From NCBI GenBank assembly GCA_046262995.1, contig JBHELQ010000162.1, forward strand, positions 1 through 31,697: a stretch of 31,697 bases of DNA, read 5' to 3'. Of the stretch, positions 20,711 through 28,892 are shown in pieces. The DNA comes from JBHELQ01 sp046262995. Its GTDB lineage: Bacteria > Actinomycetota > Thermoleophilia > Solirubrobacterales > Thermoleophilaceae. The translations under genes were made by a program, and so were the position numbers. How positions within the stretch are numbered: the stretch's first letter is position 1; every line of letters starts with the position of its first letter. The notes under the pieces were generated by a model. That model was not told where the DNA came from. It made no database searches and saw nothing but the letters and a program-made list of their open reading frames with translations.

Positions 20711-21970
20711 ATGAGGTTCTTGCGGCTTGGTTTGCTCGCACTGGCGATCGTGGCGCTGTCGGCTACGGGATGCGGCGGTGGCGGCGGCAAGAAGGTCACG
20801 AGCAACGCCAAGTCGACTCCGGCCCCGAAGCCGAGCGGCAACGTCACGTGGTGCATCGGCAAGGACACCACCGGCGCCTTCTCGACGATGGTCAGCAGGT
20901 TCAACGCCAAGTACCCGAAGGCGAAGGCGAAGCTGCTCGAGCTTCCCACCTCGGCCGACCAGCAGCGCACGCAGCTGATTCAGCGCCTGCGCGCGAAGTC
21001 GCCCGAGTGTGACGTGCTCGGCATGGACGTGATCTGGACCGCCGAGTTCGCGGGACAGGGCTGGCTGCGGGACGCCTCCAGCGTCACCGACAAGCGCAAG
21101 GGCGACTTCATCCCCTCGACGCTCAAGACCGGGCAGTTCGAGGGCAAGACCTGGGGGGTCCCGTTCAACAGCAACGGCGGCTTCCTCTACTACCGCACCG
21201 ACCAGGTCAAGTCGCCGCCCACCGACTGGCAGAAGATCTATGCCGATGCCAAGAACAAGAAGGGCCTCATCTACCAGGGCGCGCAATATGAGGGGCTGAC
21301 CGTCGGCTACCTGGAGCTGCTCTACAGCGCGGGCGGCAAGATCACGGACGACAGCGGCAAGAAGCTCGACCTGGACAAGAAGAAGGCCACTGACGTGCTG
21401 ACCTTCATGGTCAACGGCGTGAAGAGCGGCGCCGTCCCGAAGTCCGTGACGACCTACATGGAAGAGGAGTCGAACCGGGCCTTCCAGGCCGGCAAGGCGA
21501 CCTTCATGCGCAACTGGCCGTACGCGTACGCGCTCGACAAGAAGTCGAGCATCGGCTCGAGCTTCGCCGTGGCCCCGTTCCCGTCCTACAAGGGCGGCAA
21601 GCCCGCGAGCGTCGTCGGTGGCTACAACCTCGGCATCTCGGCCTATTCGAAGAACCCCGCCGGAGCGGCCGCCTTCGCCGACTTCGTCACCCAGCCGGCG
21701 CAGCAACTGGTGATGGGATCGAAGGCGTCGCTGCCGCCTGTGCTGAGCTCGGTCTACTCGGACCCGGCCCTGAAGAAGGGGCTGCCGTTCGCGGCCCAGC
21801 TGAAGAAGTCGATCGAGCAGGGCCAGGCCCGGCCGGTGTCCTCGGTATATCCGCAGATCAGCGAGGCGATCTACAAGAACGTGTTCAGCGCGCTCCAGGG
21901 CAGCACCTCGCCCAAGGCGGCGGTCGACAAGATGTCGAGCCAGGTCCAGCAGGCCCTGAAGACCTTCTAG
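20711..21970 (+). CDS. Sugar ABC transporter substrate-binding lipoprotein
   Basis: A 419-residue family 1 extracellular solute-binding protein. A signal peptide (MRFLRLGLLALAIVALS) ends in the lipobox SATGC, so C21 would be lipidated and the protein anchored outside the membrane. A Gly/Lys-rich linker precedes the two-lobed binding domain, which contains the typical WGVPFNSNGGFLYYR and the late VGGYNLGIS segments. Proteins of this type bind maltose, trehalose or other oligosaccharides. The ATG at 20711 follows GAGGAGGGG by about 6-8 bases, a very strong ribosome-binding site. It is the first gene of a five-gene importer operon; the next gene starts four bases after its stop. Confidence 0.94.
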   Translation: MRFLRLGLLALAIVALSATGCGGGGGKKVTSNAKSTPAPKPSGNVTWCIGKDTTGAFSTMVSRFNAKYPKAKAKLLELPTSADQQRTQLIQRLRAKSPECDVLGMDVIWTAEFAGQGWLRDASSVTDKRKGDFIPSTLKTGQFEGKTWGVPFNSNGGFLYYRTDQVKSPPTDWQKIYADAKNKKGLIYQGAQYEGLTVGYLELLYSAGGKITDDSGKKLDLDKKKATDVLTFMVNGVKSGAVPKSVTTYMEEESNRAFQAGKATFMRNWPYAYALDKKSSIGSSFAVAPFPSYKGGKPASVVGGYNLGISAYSKNPAGAAAFADFVTQPAQQLVMGSKASLPPVLSSVYSDPALKKGLPFAAQLKKSIEQGQARPVSSVYPQISEAIYKNVFSALQGSTSPKAAVDKMSSQVQQALKTF

Positions 21971-21974
21971 GCGA

Positions 21975-22913
21975 ATGGAGGCCGCCACCGCCGGGCTGAG
22001 GGGCCGCCTCGGTCGCGGGCGGCGCCGCTACGGGACATCCGAGCGTCGCTTCGCGGCTCTCATGCTCACCCCGTCGCTGGTGGTGATCGCGATCGTCGCC
22101 GCGTACCCGATCGGGTACGCGATCTGGCTGTCGCTGAACCAGTACAGCGTCAAGGTCGCGGGGCTCTCGCGCTTCGTGGGCTTCGACAACTACACCGCCG
22201 CCCTCAAGTCATCCGAGTTCTGGAGCGCCACCCGGACCACCTTCGTGTTCACAGGCATCTCGGTCGGGCTCGAGCTTGTCATCGGCCTCGGGATGGCCCT
22301 GGCGATGCACCAGGCCTTCAAGGGGCGCGCGATCCTCCGAACCGTCGTGCTCGTGCCGTGGGCGATCTTGACCGTCGTGACGGCGATCACGTGGCGCACG
22401 CTCTTCGAGCCGGATCTCGGGCTCGCCTCGGTGGTGCTCAACAAGATCGGGCTCTTCAGCCCCCAGGCGGGGTGGCTGGGAGAGAGGGGATACGCGCTCG
22501 CGGTGATGGTGCTAGCCGACGTCTGGAAGACGGCGCCCTTCATGGCCCTGCTGTTGCTGGCGGGGCTACAAGTGATCCCTGAGGACGTCTACGACGCGGC
22601 CAAGGTCGACGGAGCCAGCACCTGGCAGCGCTTTACGCGCATCACGCTTCCGCTGCTGCGGCCGGCGATCCTGGTGGCGCTGATCTTCAGGACGCTCGAC
22701 GCGCTGCGCATCTTCGACCTGCCGTTCGTGCTGACGCAGGGGGCAAATGGGACGAACACCCTGTCGGTGCTCTCCTACCAGCAGTTCAGCAACAACCGGC
22801 TGATCGGCCAGGGATCGACGCTCGCGGTGCTCACGTTCGTGATCGTGATGGCCGTCTCGTTCCTGTACATCCGCTTCATGGGCGGCAACCTCCGCGCCGT
22901 GGCGGAGGAGTGA
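21975..22913 (+). CDS. Sugar ABC transporter permease, MalF type
   Basis: A 312-residue integral membrane protein with six helices. After a basic N-terminus (RGRLGRGRRR), the first helix begins near residue 28. The cytoplasmic EAA loop that contacts the ATPase is at about 203-230 (IPEDVYDAAKVDGAS...TLPLLRP). It forms the translocation channel with the next gene product. The ATG at 21975 lies four bases after the binding-protein stop. Its stop TGA overlaps the ATG of the next gene (TGATG). The substrate is probably an alpha-glucoside, inferred from the operon. Confidence 0.94.
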   Translation: MEAATAGLRGRLGRGRRRYGTSERRFAALMLTPSLVVIAIVAAYPIGYAIWLSLNQYSVKVAGLSRFVGFDNYTAALKSSEFWSATRTTFVFTGISVGLELVIGLGMALAMHQAFKGRAILRTVVLVPWAILTVVTAITWRTLFEPDLGLASVVLNKIGLFSPQAGWLGERGYALAVMVLADVWKTAPFMALLLLAGLQVIPEDVYDAAKVDGASTWQRFTRITLPLLRPAILVALIFRTLDALRIFDLPFVLTQGANGTNTLSVLSYQQFSNNRLIGQGSTLAVLTFVIVMAVSFLYIRFMGGNLRAVAEE

Positions 22914-23815
22914 TGACGAGTCGGGCGCTCGGCAGGGCGGGGACCGCCACGCGCGAGCGGGGCGAGGCCAGAGAGCGCCGGCACGGCGGGCCGCGGTGGC
23001 TGCGGCCGCTGCTCATGTGGCTGGCGGTGGCCGCGATCGTCGTCTTCTGCCTGTTCCCCTTCTACTGGCTGATCAACGTCTCGCTGAAGCACGGGCAGGA
23101 CCTGTCGAGCGCCGACCTGGTCCCGCCGCATCCGTCGCTCGAGAACTACAAATCGATCTTCCAGAACGCCGACTTCACCAGCGCTCTCCGCAACAGCGCG
23201 ATCGTGACCCTGACCACGACCGTCCTTGCGCTCACGATCGGCTCCTTCGCGGCCTACGCGCTCGCCAGGCTGCGCTTCCCGCGCAAGTTCCTGATCCTGG
23301 CGATCATCCTCTCGATCTCGACCTTCCCGCCGATCGCGATCGCCGCCCCGATCTTCAAGCTCTGGACCGACATCGGGCTCTACAACACCTATCCCGGCCT
23401 GATCATCCCCTACCTGACGTTCGCGCTTCCGCTCTGCATCTACATCCTCGCGTCGTTCTTCAAGGAGATCCCGAAGGAGCTCGAGGAGGCGGCCCTCGTG
23501 GACGGGGCGACCTACTTCCAGGCCTTCCGCAAGGTGGTCCTGCCGCTGGCCGCTCCCGGGCTGGTCACCGCCGGGCTCCTGACGGCGATCTTCGTCTGGA
23601 ACGAGTTCCTCCTCGCGGTCACGCTCACGAGCTCGAACAGCGCTCGCACGGTGCCCGCCGCGATCGCCTTCTTCACCGGGAGCCAGAAGTTCGAGATTCC
23701 ACTCGGCACGATCAGCGCCGCCTCGGTGGTGATCACCGTGCCGCTGGTGGCGCTCGTGATCCTGTTCCAGAGGCGGATCGTGGCCGGGCTGACCGCCGGG
23801 GCCGTCAAGGGCTAG
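22913..23815 (+). CDS. Sugar ABC transporter permease, MalG type
   Basis: A 300-residue permease with a charged N-terminus of about 30 residues, six membrane helices and the EAA loop at about 188-214 (IPKELEEAALVDGAT...VLPLAAPG). It pairs with the MalF-type permease. The start is ATG 22913 (TGATG overlap), with GGCGGAGGAG just upstream; a GTG directly before it (22910) would add one residue. Its stop TAG overlaps the GTG of the glycosidase gene (TAGTG). Confidence 0.94.
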   Translation: MTSRALGRAGTATRERGEARERRHGGPRWLRPLLMWLAVAAIVVFCLFPFYWLINVSLKHGQDLSSADLVPPHPSLENYKSIFQNADFTSALRNSAIVTLTTTVLALTIGSFAAYALARLRFPRKFLILAIILSISTFPPIAIAAPIFKLWTDIGLYNTYPGLIIPYLTFALPLCIYILASFFKEIPKELEEAALVDGATYFQAFRKVVLPLAAPGLVTAGLLTAIFVWNEFLLAVTLTSSNSARTVPAAIAFFTGSQKFEIPLGTISAASVVITVPLVALVILFQRRIVAGLTAGAVKG

Positions 23816-25038
23816 TGACGGACGAGGTCCCGGGGCTCGACCGGGTTCTCTCGCCGCAGGGCTGGCCGCTCGCGAGCGCGCCCTCGACGGGGCCGGGCGA
23901 CCCCGGGCGCTTCGCGGCCCTCTACGGGCGCGACTCGCTGATCACCTCGCTGCAGCTCATGCCCGTGCGGCCCGACGTCGCCCGGGCCAGCCTGCGCGCC
24001 CTGGCCGAGCTCCAGGGGGGCCGGGACGACCCCAGAACGGACGAGGAGCCGGGCAAGATCCCCCACGAGGTCTGGGACCAGGCGCCCGAGCGGCTCAAGG
24101 CCGGCGGCTGGCCGGTGACGGACGACGGTGGCCTGCGCTACTACGGCTCCGCGGATTCGACCTGCTGGTTCCTGGTGGTGCTGGCGGCGCTCGAGGAGGC
24201 GGACCTGGCCGCCGAGCTCGAGCCGAGCTGGCGGGCGGCCGGACAGTGGCTCGAGCGCGTTTTAGACCGCGGCGCTGGCTTTGTCCGCCACGGCCCGCGG
24301 AGGGCGCCGGGCGGCCTGGCCCAGCAGGGTTGGCGCGACGCCGTGGACCCCACCGACCCGAACGAGCATGGCGGTGGGGTGGTGCGGCCGGATGGAGAGG
24401 CCCCGCATCCGCCGCTCGCGGACGCCGACACGCAGGCCGTCGCCGTGATGGCGCTGCGCGCGCACGCGCGGCTGTCCGGCGATCCGAGCCGCCTCATGGC
24501 GGCCGACGAGCTGTCCGAGCGCATCGGGGACGCCTTCGACCCCGACACCGCCGCGCTCGAGGCCGACGGCCGTCGCGTTCCCGGCCCAGGATCCTGGCTC
24601 GGCTGGCTCCTATGGGCCGACGCGCTGCCGCCGGAGCTCGCCGCCGGCTTCGCGGAGCGCCTGCTGCGGGAGGACGTGCGCAGTCGATGGGGCCTGCGGA
24701 CGCTCTCCTCCGAGCACCCCGCCTTTCGGCCCGACTCCTATCACCGAGGCTCCGTCTGGCCGTTCGACTGCTGGCTCGGCTGGGGCGGGCTGCGGGCTGT
24801 GGGAGCGCACGAGGAGGCCGAGAGGGTGCGGGCCGGCGTGCTCGAGGCACTGGAGCTTCTCGGCCTGTGGCCGGAGCTCTACGCGGTCACCGACGAGGGC
24901 CCACGGGCGATCCCTGTGGCAAACCGCATCCAGGCCTGGACGGTGGGTGCCGCCTGGGCGCTGGAGCATGGCTTCGAGGGTCGGATTACCGCACTCGACG
25001 GCCGGGTACAGGCCGGAGGAAGGGGAGGGAATGGCTGA
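23815..25038 (+). CDS. Glycogen-debranching/GH63-like (alpha/alpha)6 glycosidase
   Basis: A 407-residue protein resembling the catalytic barrel of amylo-alpha-1,6-glucosidase/GDE-type enzymes. It has ALYGRDSLITSLQL (35-48), EPGKIPHEVW (78-87), RYYGSADSTCWFL (108-120), GSWLGWLLWAD, and SYHRGSVWPFDCW near the end. Full debranching enzymes of this type are about 650-700 residues with an N-terminal beta domain; that domain is absent here, and the protein starts straight at the barrel. No signal peptide is visible, so it should act on the imported sugar in the cytoplasm. The GTG at 23815 overlaps the permease stop, and its 3' end overlaps the ATPase start by eight bases. The substrate is unknown. 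Confidence 0.85.
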   Translation: MTDEVPGLDRVLSPQGWPLASAPSTGPGDPGRFAALYGRDSLITSLQLMPVRPDVARASLRALAELQGGRDDPRTDEEPGKIPHEVWDQAPERLKAGGWPVTDDGGLRYYGSADSTCWFLVVLAALEEADLAAELEPSWRAAGQWLERVLDRGAGFVRHGPRRAPGGLAQQGWRDAVDPTDPNEHGGGVVRPDGEAPHPPLADADTQAVAVMALRAHARLSGDPSRLMAADELSERIGDAFDPDTAALEADGRRVPGPGSWLGWLLWADALPPELAAGFAERLLREDVRSRWGLRTLSSEHPAFRPDSYHRGSVWPFDCWLGWGGLRAVGAHEEAERVRAGVLEALELLGLWPELYAVTDEGPRAIPVANRIQAWTVGAAWALEHGFEGRITALDGRVQAGGRGGNG

Positions 25039-26287
25039 GATCTCGCTCGAGCACGTGACGAAGCGCTTCGCCGACGGCTACGAGGCCGTGCGGGACATGA
25101 GCCTGGAGATCGAGGACGGTGAGTTCATGATCCTCGTCGGGCCCTCGGGCTGCGGGAAGTCCACGGCGCTGCGGATGGTGGCGGGGCTCGAGGAGATCAC
25201 CGACGGCGAGCTGCGGATCGGTGGGAACACCGTCAACGCGCTACCGCCCAAGGACCGGGACGTGGCGATGGTGTTCCAGAACTACGCCCTCTATCCGCAC
25301 ATGAGCGTGCGCGACAACATGGGCTTCGCCCTGAAGCTGAGGGGAGTCGACAGCGGCGAGCTCGACAGCAAGGTCATAGAGGCCGCCCGCATCCTGGACC
25401 TCGAGGAGCACCTCGACCGCAAACCCGCGCAGCTCTCCGGCGGGCAGCGCCAGCGCGTCGCCATGGGACGGGCGATCGTGCGCGACCCGGCTGCGTTTCT
25501 GATGGACGAGCCGCTGTCGAACCTGGACGCCAAGCTGCGGGTTCAGATGAGGGCCGAGGTGTCGCGTATCCAGCAGCGGCTCGGCACCACGACGATCTAT
25601 GTCACTCACGACCAGACCGAGGCGCTGACCCTGGGCGATCGGGTGGCGGTGATGCGCAGCGGGGTCATGCAGCAGGTAGGGGCGCCGATGGAGCTCTACA
25701 ACGAGCCGGCCAACCTGTTCGTGGCCGGCTTCATCGGCTCGCCGGCGATGAACTTCATGCCGGCGACGCTCGATGGTGATCGGGTGAAGCTTCCGATCGG
25801 CGAGCTGAGCCTGCCGCGCGAGCTGCGCGAGCGGATCGGACGCATCGACGAAGCGCGTACGCTGATCGCGGGCATCCGGCCGGAGAGCTTCGAGGACGCT
25901 TCGCTCGCCGCGCGCAGCGAGGGAGAGGGGTGCACGTTCCGTGCTCACATCGACGTCGTGGAGTCGATGGGCTCGGAGCTGTACGCCCACTTCACCGTCG
26001 CCTCCGAGCAGCGGATCGAATCGGACGAGCTGCGGGAGCTGGCCGAGGACGCCGGCGGGGGAGAGGTGCCTTTGAGCGGGGAAGAGGGCAGGATCGTGGC
26101 TCGGCTGAACCCCGAAAGCAAGGTTCGTCAGGGCCAGGAGTCCGAGCTCTGGGTGGATGCCACCCGGCTGCACCTGTTCGACACGGAGGACGGCCGCAGC
26201 GTGAGCTCGCGGCACGATGCTCCGGCCGCCACATCGGGCCAGAGCCCCGCCGGCCGCGACCCGGACTCGGACGAGTCCGCCGCCTAG
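25031..26287 (+). CDS. Sugar ABC transporter ATPase, MalK/MsmK/UgpC family
   Basis: A 418-residue ATPase. It has the Walker A GPSGCGKST (near residue 37-45), Q-loop QNYALYP, signature LSGGQRQR, Walker B FLMDEPLSNLDA and switch histidine THDQTEA. The C-terminal third is the TOBE/MalK-type regulatory domain, somewhat longer than the usual 360-370 residues, with an acidic Ser/Asp-rich tail (RDPDSDESAA). The ATG at 25031 is preceded by GGAGGAAGGGGAGGG and overlaps the glycosidase gene by eight bases. It energises the permeases above and, as for MsmK-like proteins, might serve more than one importer. Confidence 0.94.
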   Translation: MAEISLEHVTKRFADGYEAVRDMSLEIEDGEFMILVGPSGCGKSTALRMVAGLEEITDGELRIGGNTVNALPPKDRDVAMVFQNYALYPHMSVRDNMGFALKLRGVDSGELDSKVIEAARILDLEEHLDRKPAQLSGGQRQRVAMGRAIVRDPAAFLMDEPLSNLDAKLRVQMRAEVSRIQQRLGTTTIYVTHDQTEALTLGDRVAVMRSGVMQQVGAPMELYNEPANLFVAGFIGSPAMNFMPATLDGDRVKLPIGELSLPRELRERIGRIDEARTLIAGIRPESFEDASLAARSEGEGCTFRAHIDVVESMGSELYAHFTVASEQRIESDELRELAEDAGGGEVPLSGEEGRIVARLNPESKVRQGQESELWVDATRLHLFDTEDGRSVSSRHDAPAATSGQSPAGRDPDSDESAA

Positions 26288-26319
26288 CGCAGCGCGGAGT
26301 CGCTTCCTCTCGCACCCGG

Positions 26320-26325
26320 TACGGT
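26320..26325 (+). promoter_or_regulatory. Candidate -10 element for a leaderless mRNA
   Basis: TACGGT (TANNNT) ends seven bases before ATG 26333, and no Shine-Dalgarno is present between. This is the geometry of actinobacterial leaderless promoters. No clear -35 was found. Confidence 0.35.
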
Positions 26326-26332
26326 CCTCGCG

Positions 26333-27277
26333 ATGGCGCGCGTGCTGGTCACCCGCCGGCTGCCGGGCACGGCGGTGGACAGGCTCTCCGCGCGGCACGA
26401 GGTGGAGCTCTGGCCCGAGCGCCTGCCGCCGAAGCCGCAGGAGCTGCGCGACCTGGTGCAGCCTGTCGAGGGCCTGCTGGTCCTGCTCAGCGAGCTGATC
26501 GACCGGGAGCTACTCGACGCCTGTCCGCTGCTGCGCGCGATTTCGAACTATGCGGTCGGGACCGACAACGTGGACCTGGAAGCTGCCACGGCGCGTGGCA
26601 TCCCGGTCGGCAACACGCCCGACGTCCTGACCGAGACCACCGCCGACCTGACGCTCGCGCTGATGCTGGCGATCGCGCGCAGGGTGGTCGAGGGAGACGG
26701 GATCGTGCGCGAGGGGGGCTGGGTCACCTGGGAGCCCTCGTTCCTGCTCGGCCGCGACCTGCACGACGCGACCGTCGGCATCGTGGGCTACGGCCGCATC
26801 GGCCAGGCGGTCGCCAGCCGGGTGGAGAGCTTCGGCTGCCGGATGATCCACACGAGCCGCCACGGGGGAGTGCCGCTCGAGGCGCTGCTCGAGCAGGCCG
26901 ACTTCGTGACCCTGCATTGCCCGCTGAGCGAGGAGACCCGCGGCCTGATCGACGACGACGCGCTCGGGCGCATGAAGCCGACCGCCTACCTGGTGAACAC
27001 CGCGCGGGGGCCGATCGTCGACACGATGGCGCTGGGCCGCGCTCTGCGCAGGTCCGAGATCGCGGGCGCGGCGCTGGACGTGACCGACCCGGAGCCGATC
27101 TCGCCTGGTCACCCGCTGCTCGACGCGCCGAACCTGGTGGTGGTGCCCCACGTCGGCTCGGCCACCCATGCCACGCGCGAGGCGATGGCGGAAATGGCGG
27201 TGGACAACCTGCTGGCCGCGCTCGCCGGTGAGCGCATGCCCCACTGCGCGAACCCCGAGGTCTACGAAGACCGTTGA
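26333..27277 (+). CDS. D-isomer-specific 2-hydroxyacid dehydrogenase (glyoxylate/hydroxypyruvate reductase-like)
   Basis: A 314-residue dehydrogenase. The Rossmann motif GYGRIG is at 152-157, and the catalytic triad is R225 (NTARGP), E254 (DPEP) and H273 (PHVGSAT). The TSRH at the end of the second strand of the nucleotide fold has no acidic residue, which favours NADP(H) over NAD(H). It probably reduces glyoxylate or hydroxypyruvate to glycolate or glycerate, or oxidises D-2-hydroxyacids. The ATG at 26333 lacks a ribosome-binding site and may be leaderless. It lies 45 bases after the ABC operon and could also receive read-through from it, as no terminator is visible there. Confidence 0.92.
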   Translation: MARVLVTRRLPGTAVDRLSARHEVELWPERLPPKPQELRDLVQPVEGLLVLLSELIDRELLDACPLLRAISNYAVGTDNVDLEAATARGIPVGNTPDVLTETTADLTLALMLAIARRVVEGDGIVREGGWVTWEPSFLLGRDLHDATVGIVGYGRIGQAVASRVESFGCRMIHTSRHGGVPLEALLEQADFVTLHCPLSEETRGLIDDDALGRMKPTAYLVNTARGPIVDTMALGRALRRSEIAGAALDVTDPEPISPGHPLLDAPNLVVVPHVGSATHATREAMAEMAVDNLLAALAGERMPHCANPEVYEDR

Positions 27278-27334
27278 TCGAGCGGCCCGGCGAGCGTAAG
27301 GTCGGACGGTCACGTTCTCGAGGGAAGGCCCTAA

Positions 27335-27631
27335 ATGGACACGTACGTAATCCTTCGCCGCAGCGGCTGGCGCTCGCCGGAGGACCTGCAGCAGGCCGCG
27401 GAGCGCTCCGGAAAGGTCGGCGACGACGAGATGTCCGACGACATCCGCTGGATCCGCAGCTACGTCCTGGACGAGGGCGGCGGCTCGGTCGGGACGGTGT
27501 GCGTCTATCAGGCGAGCAGTCCCGAGGCGATCCGGGAGCATGCTTCGCGGGCCGACCTGCCCGTCGACGAGATCATCCAAGTGGCCGACACGGTGCTGGT
27601 CCGCCCGGACCCGGAGCCGGCCTCGACCTAG
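27335..27631 (+). CDS. DUF4242 family small protein (SCO4226-like)
   Basis: A 98-residue protein with the DUF4242 pattern: an N-terminal strand (TYVILRRSGW), IRWIRSYVLDE, VCVYQASSPEAIREHASRADLP and a final VADTVLV strand, giving a ferredoxin-like dimeric alpha/beta fold. The Streptomyces relative SCO4226 is a nickel-binding protein; metal binding here is not shown. The ATG at 27335 has GGGAAGG about 7 bases upstream. A weak promoter-like pair GTTGAT-N15-GCGTAA lies at 27273-27299. The gene converges with yjbQ, 13 bases apart. Confidence 0.87.
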   Translation: MDTYVILRRSGWRSPEDLQQAAERSGKVGDDEMSDDIRWIRSYVLDEGGGSVGTVCVYQASSPEAIREHASRADLPVDEIIQVADTVLVRPDPEPAST

Positions 27632-27642
27632 GGGGCGGCTCC
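27613..27642. terminator. Shared hairpin between convergent DUF4242 and yjbQ genes
   Basis: GGAGCCG (27613-27619) and CGGCTCC (27636-27642) form a 7-base-pair stem around a 16-base loop that contains the DUF4242 stop codon. The symmetry would work for transcripts of either strand. No U tract follows. Confidence 0.4.
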
Positions 27643-27644
27643 GC

Positions 27645-28106
27645 TCACTCTCCGAGCACCTTGATCACCAGCCGCTTCGGGCGGCCGCCGTCGAACTCGG
27701 TGTAGAAGACCGCCTGCCAAGGCCCCAGGTCCAGGCGGCCGTCGGTGATCGGCAGGATCACCTGATGGTGCACGAGCAGGTTCTTCAGGTGGGCATCGCC
27801 GTTGTCCTCGCCGCCGCGGTGGTGGCGGTAGTCGCCGGGGTCGGGCAGGAGCGAGCGGGCGGTCTCGTTGGCCGGCTCGCTCCAGCTCGGCGGCGCCAGC
27901 TTGTCGAGCCACTCCAGGGCGTCCTCCTGGATCCCCGGCTCGTCGTCGTTCACCCAGACGCCCGCCGTGATGTGCATGGCCGACACGAGCACCAGTCCTT
28001 CCGTCACCCCCGCCTCGTCGACCGCGGCCTGCACGTCCTCGGTGATGCGCACGAACTCGCGCCGGTGCTCGGTGTTGAAGGTCTTGTAGACGGTGTTGGA
28101 CCTCAT
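27645..28106 (-). CDS. yjbQ: YjbQ/UPF0047 family protein (secondary thiamine-phosphate synthase)
   Basis: A 153-residue member of the YjbQ family, small oligomeric proteins. The conserved features are MHITAGVWVND (H45), DYRHHRGGEDNGDAHLKNLL and PWQAVFYTEFDG near the end. E. coli YjbQ has a weak thiamine-phosphate synthase activity that can rescue a thiE defect; the physiological role is unsettled. The start is ATG 28106, because the family begins with a strand like VYKTFNT; the longer reading is a shadow. GGAGG lies 12 bases upstream, a long spacing. Its start codon is only 17 bases from that of the divergent SDR gene. Confidence 0.9.
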   Translation of the reverse strand: MRSNTVYKTFNTEHRREFVRITEDVQAAVDEAGVTEGLVLVSAMHITAGVWVNDDEPGIQEDALEWLDKLAPPSWSEPANETARSLLPDPGDYRHHRGGEDNGDAHLKNLLVHHQVILPITDGRLDLGPWQAVFYTEFDGGRPKRLVIKVLGE

Positions 28107-28123
28107 TGGGCGATCATGCCTCC

Positions 28124-28885
28124 ATGGATCTGGGACTGAAGGGGAGGCTCTGCATCGTGACGGGAGCGAGCCGCGGGATCGGCCTGGCCACCGCACGGAC
28201 CCTCGCGGAGGAGGGGGCGCGGGTGCTGCGCGTCGCGCGCGGCGTGGAGGACGCGCACGACGCTCTGTCCCTTGACGTGACCGCCGGCGACGCCGGCGAG
28301 CGGCTGTTGGCCGCGTGCGAGGAGCGCTCGGGGACGCCCTGGGCGCTGGTGAATGCAGCGGGCACGAGCGGGACGCGCTCGCTCGACGAGCTTCCGGATG
28401 AGGTCTGGCAGCAGCAGTGGGAGCTGCACGTGATGGGCCCGATGCGGCTGATGCGCTCGCTCGCACCGCGCATGGGCGAGGCCGGCGAGGGCCGGATCGT
28501 GAACGTCTGCTCGTCGTCCGCCAGGCGGCCGTCCGGCACGCTCGATCCGTCCTACTCGGTGACGAAGGCCGCTGAGCTCTCGCTGTCGCGCGCCTTTGCC
28601 GACCTGTTCGCGCCGCGAGGAGTGCTGGTGAACGCGATCAATCCCGGGCCGATCGAAGGGGCGCTCTGGCTCGAGCAGGGCGGCCTGGCCGACCAGGTGG
28701 CCGCCGCGAAGGGCGTCTCCCGCGACGAGGTGCTCGAGTCGACGCGCGCCAGGGTGCCGCTGGGCCGCTTCGGCACTGAGGGGGAGGTCGCCGCAGTGAT
28801 CGCATTCCTGTGCTCGGAGCGCGCCTCGAACGTGGCGGGCGCCGCGTGGGCGATCGACGGGGGCGCTGTGCCGACGATCGTCTGA
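28124..28885 (+). CDS. Short-chain dehydrogenase/reductase (SDR)
   Basis: A 253-residue classical SDR with TGASRGIG (13-20), NAAG (77-80), catalytic serine in NVCSSS (130-132) and Y144xxxK148 (YSVTK), followed by INPGPI and the C-terminal VAGAAWAIDGG typical of FabG-like oxidoreductases. It reduces or oxidises an unknown carbonyl/alcohol with NAD(P)H. The ATG at 28124 is preceded by pyrimidines and no ribosome-binding site, suggesting a leaderless mRNA whose promoter lies inside the divergent yjbQ gene. It converges with the DUF916-like gene, seven bases between stops. Confidence 0.91.
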   Translation: MDLGLKGRLCIVTGASRGIGLATARTLAEEGARVLRVARGVEDAHDALSLDVTAGDAGERLLAACEERSGTPWALVNAAGTSGTRSLDELPDEVWQQQWELHVMGPMRLMRSLAPRMGEAGEGRIVNVCSSSARRPSGTLDPSYSVTKAAELSLSRAFADLFAPRGVLVNAINPGPIEGALWLEQGGLADQVAAAKGVSRDEVLESTRARVPLGRFGTEGEVAAVIAFLCSERASNVAGAAWAIDGGAVPTIV

Positions 28886-28892
28886 GTCGCGC

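Noticed and set aside
20204..21988. 594-residue open frame on the minus strand across the PfpI and binding-protein genes
   Set aside because: It is antisense to two well-supported genes, spans their terminator and promoter, and has the Arg/Ala/Leu-rich composition of a GC-rich shadow frame with no domain.
25241..26398. 385-residue minus-strand open frame antisense to the ABC ATPase
   Set aside because: The plus strand has all ABC motifs; this frame is a shadow and runs into the next intergenic region.
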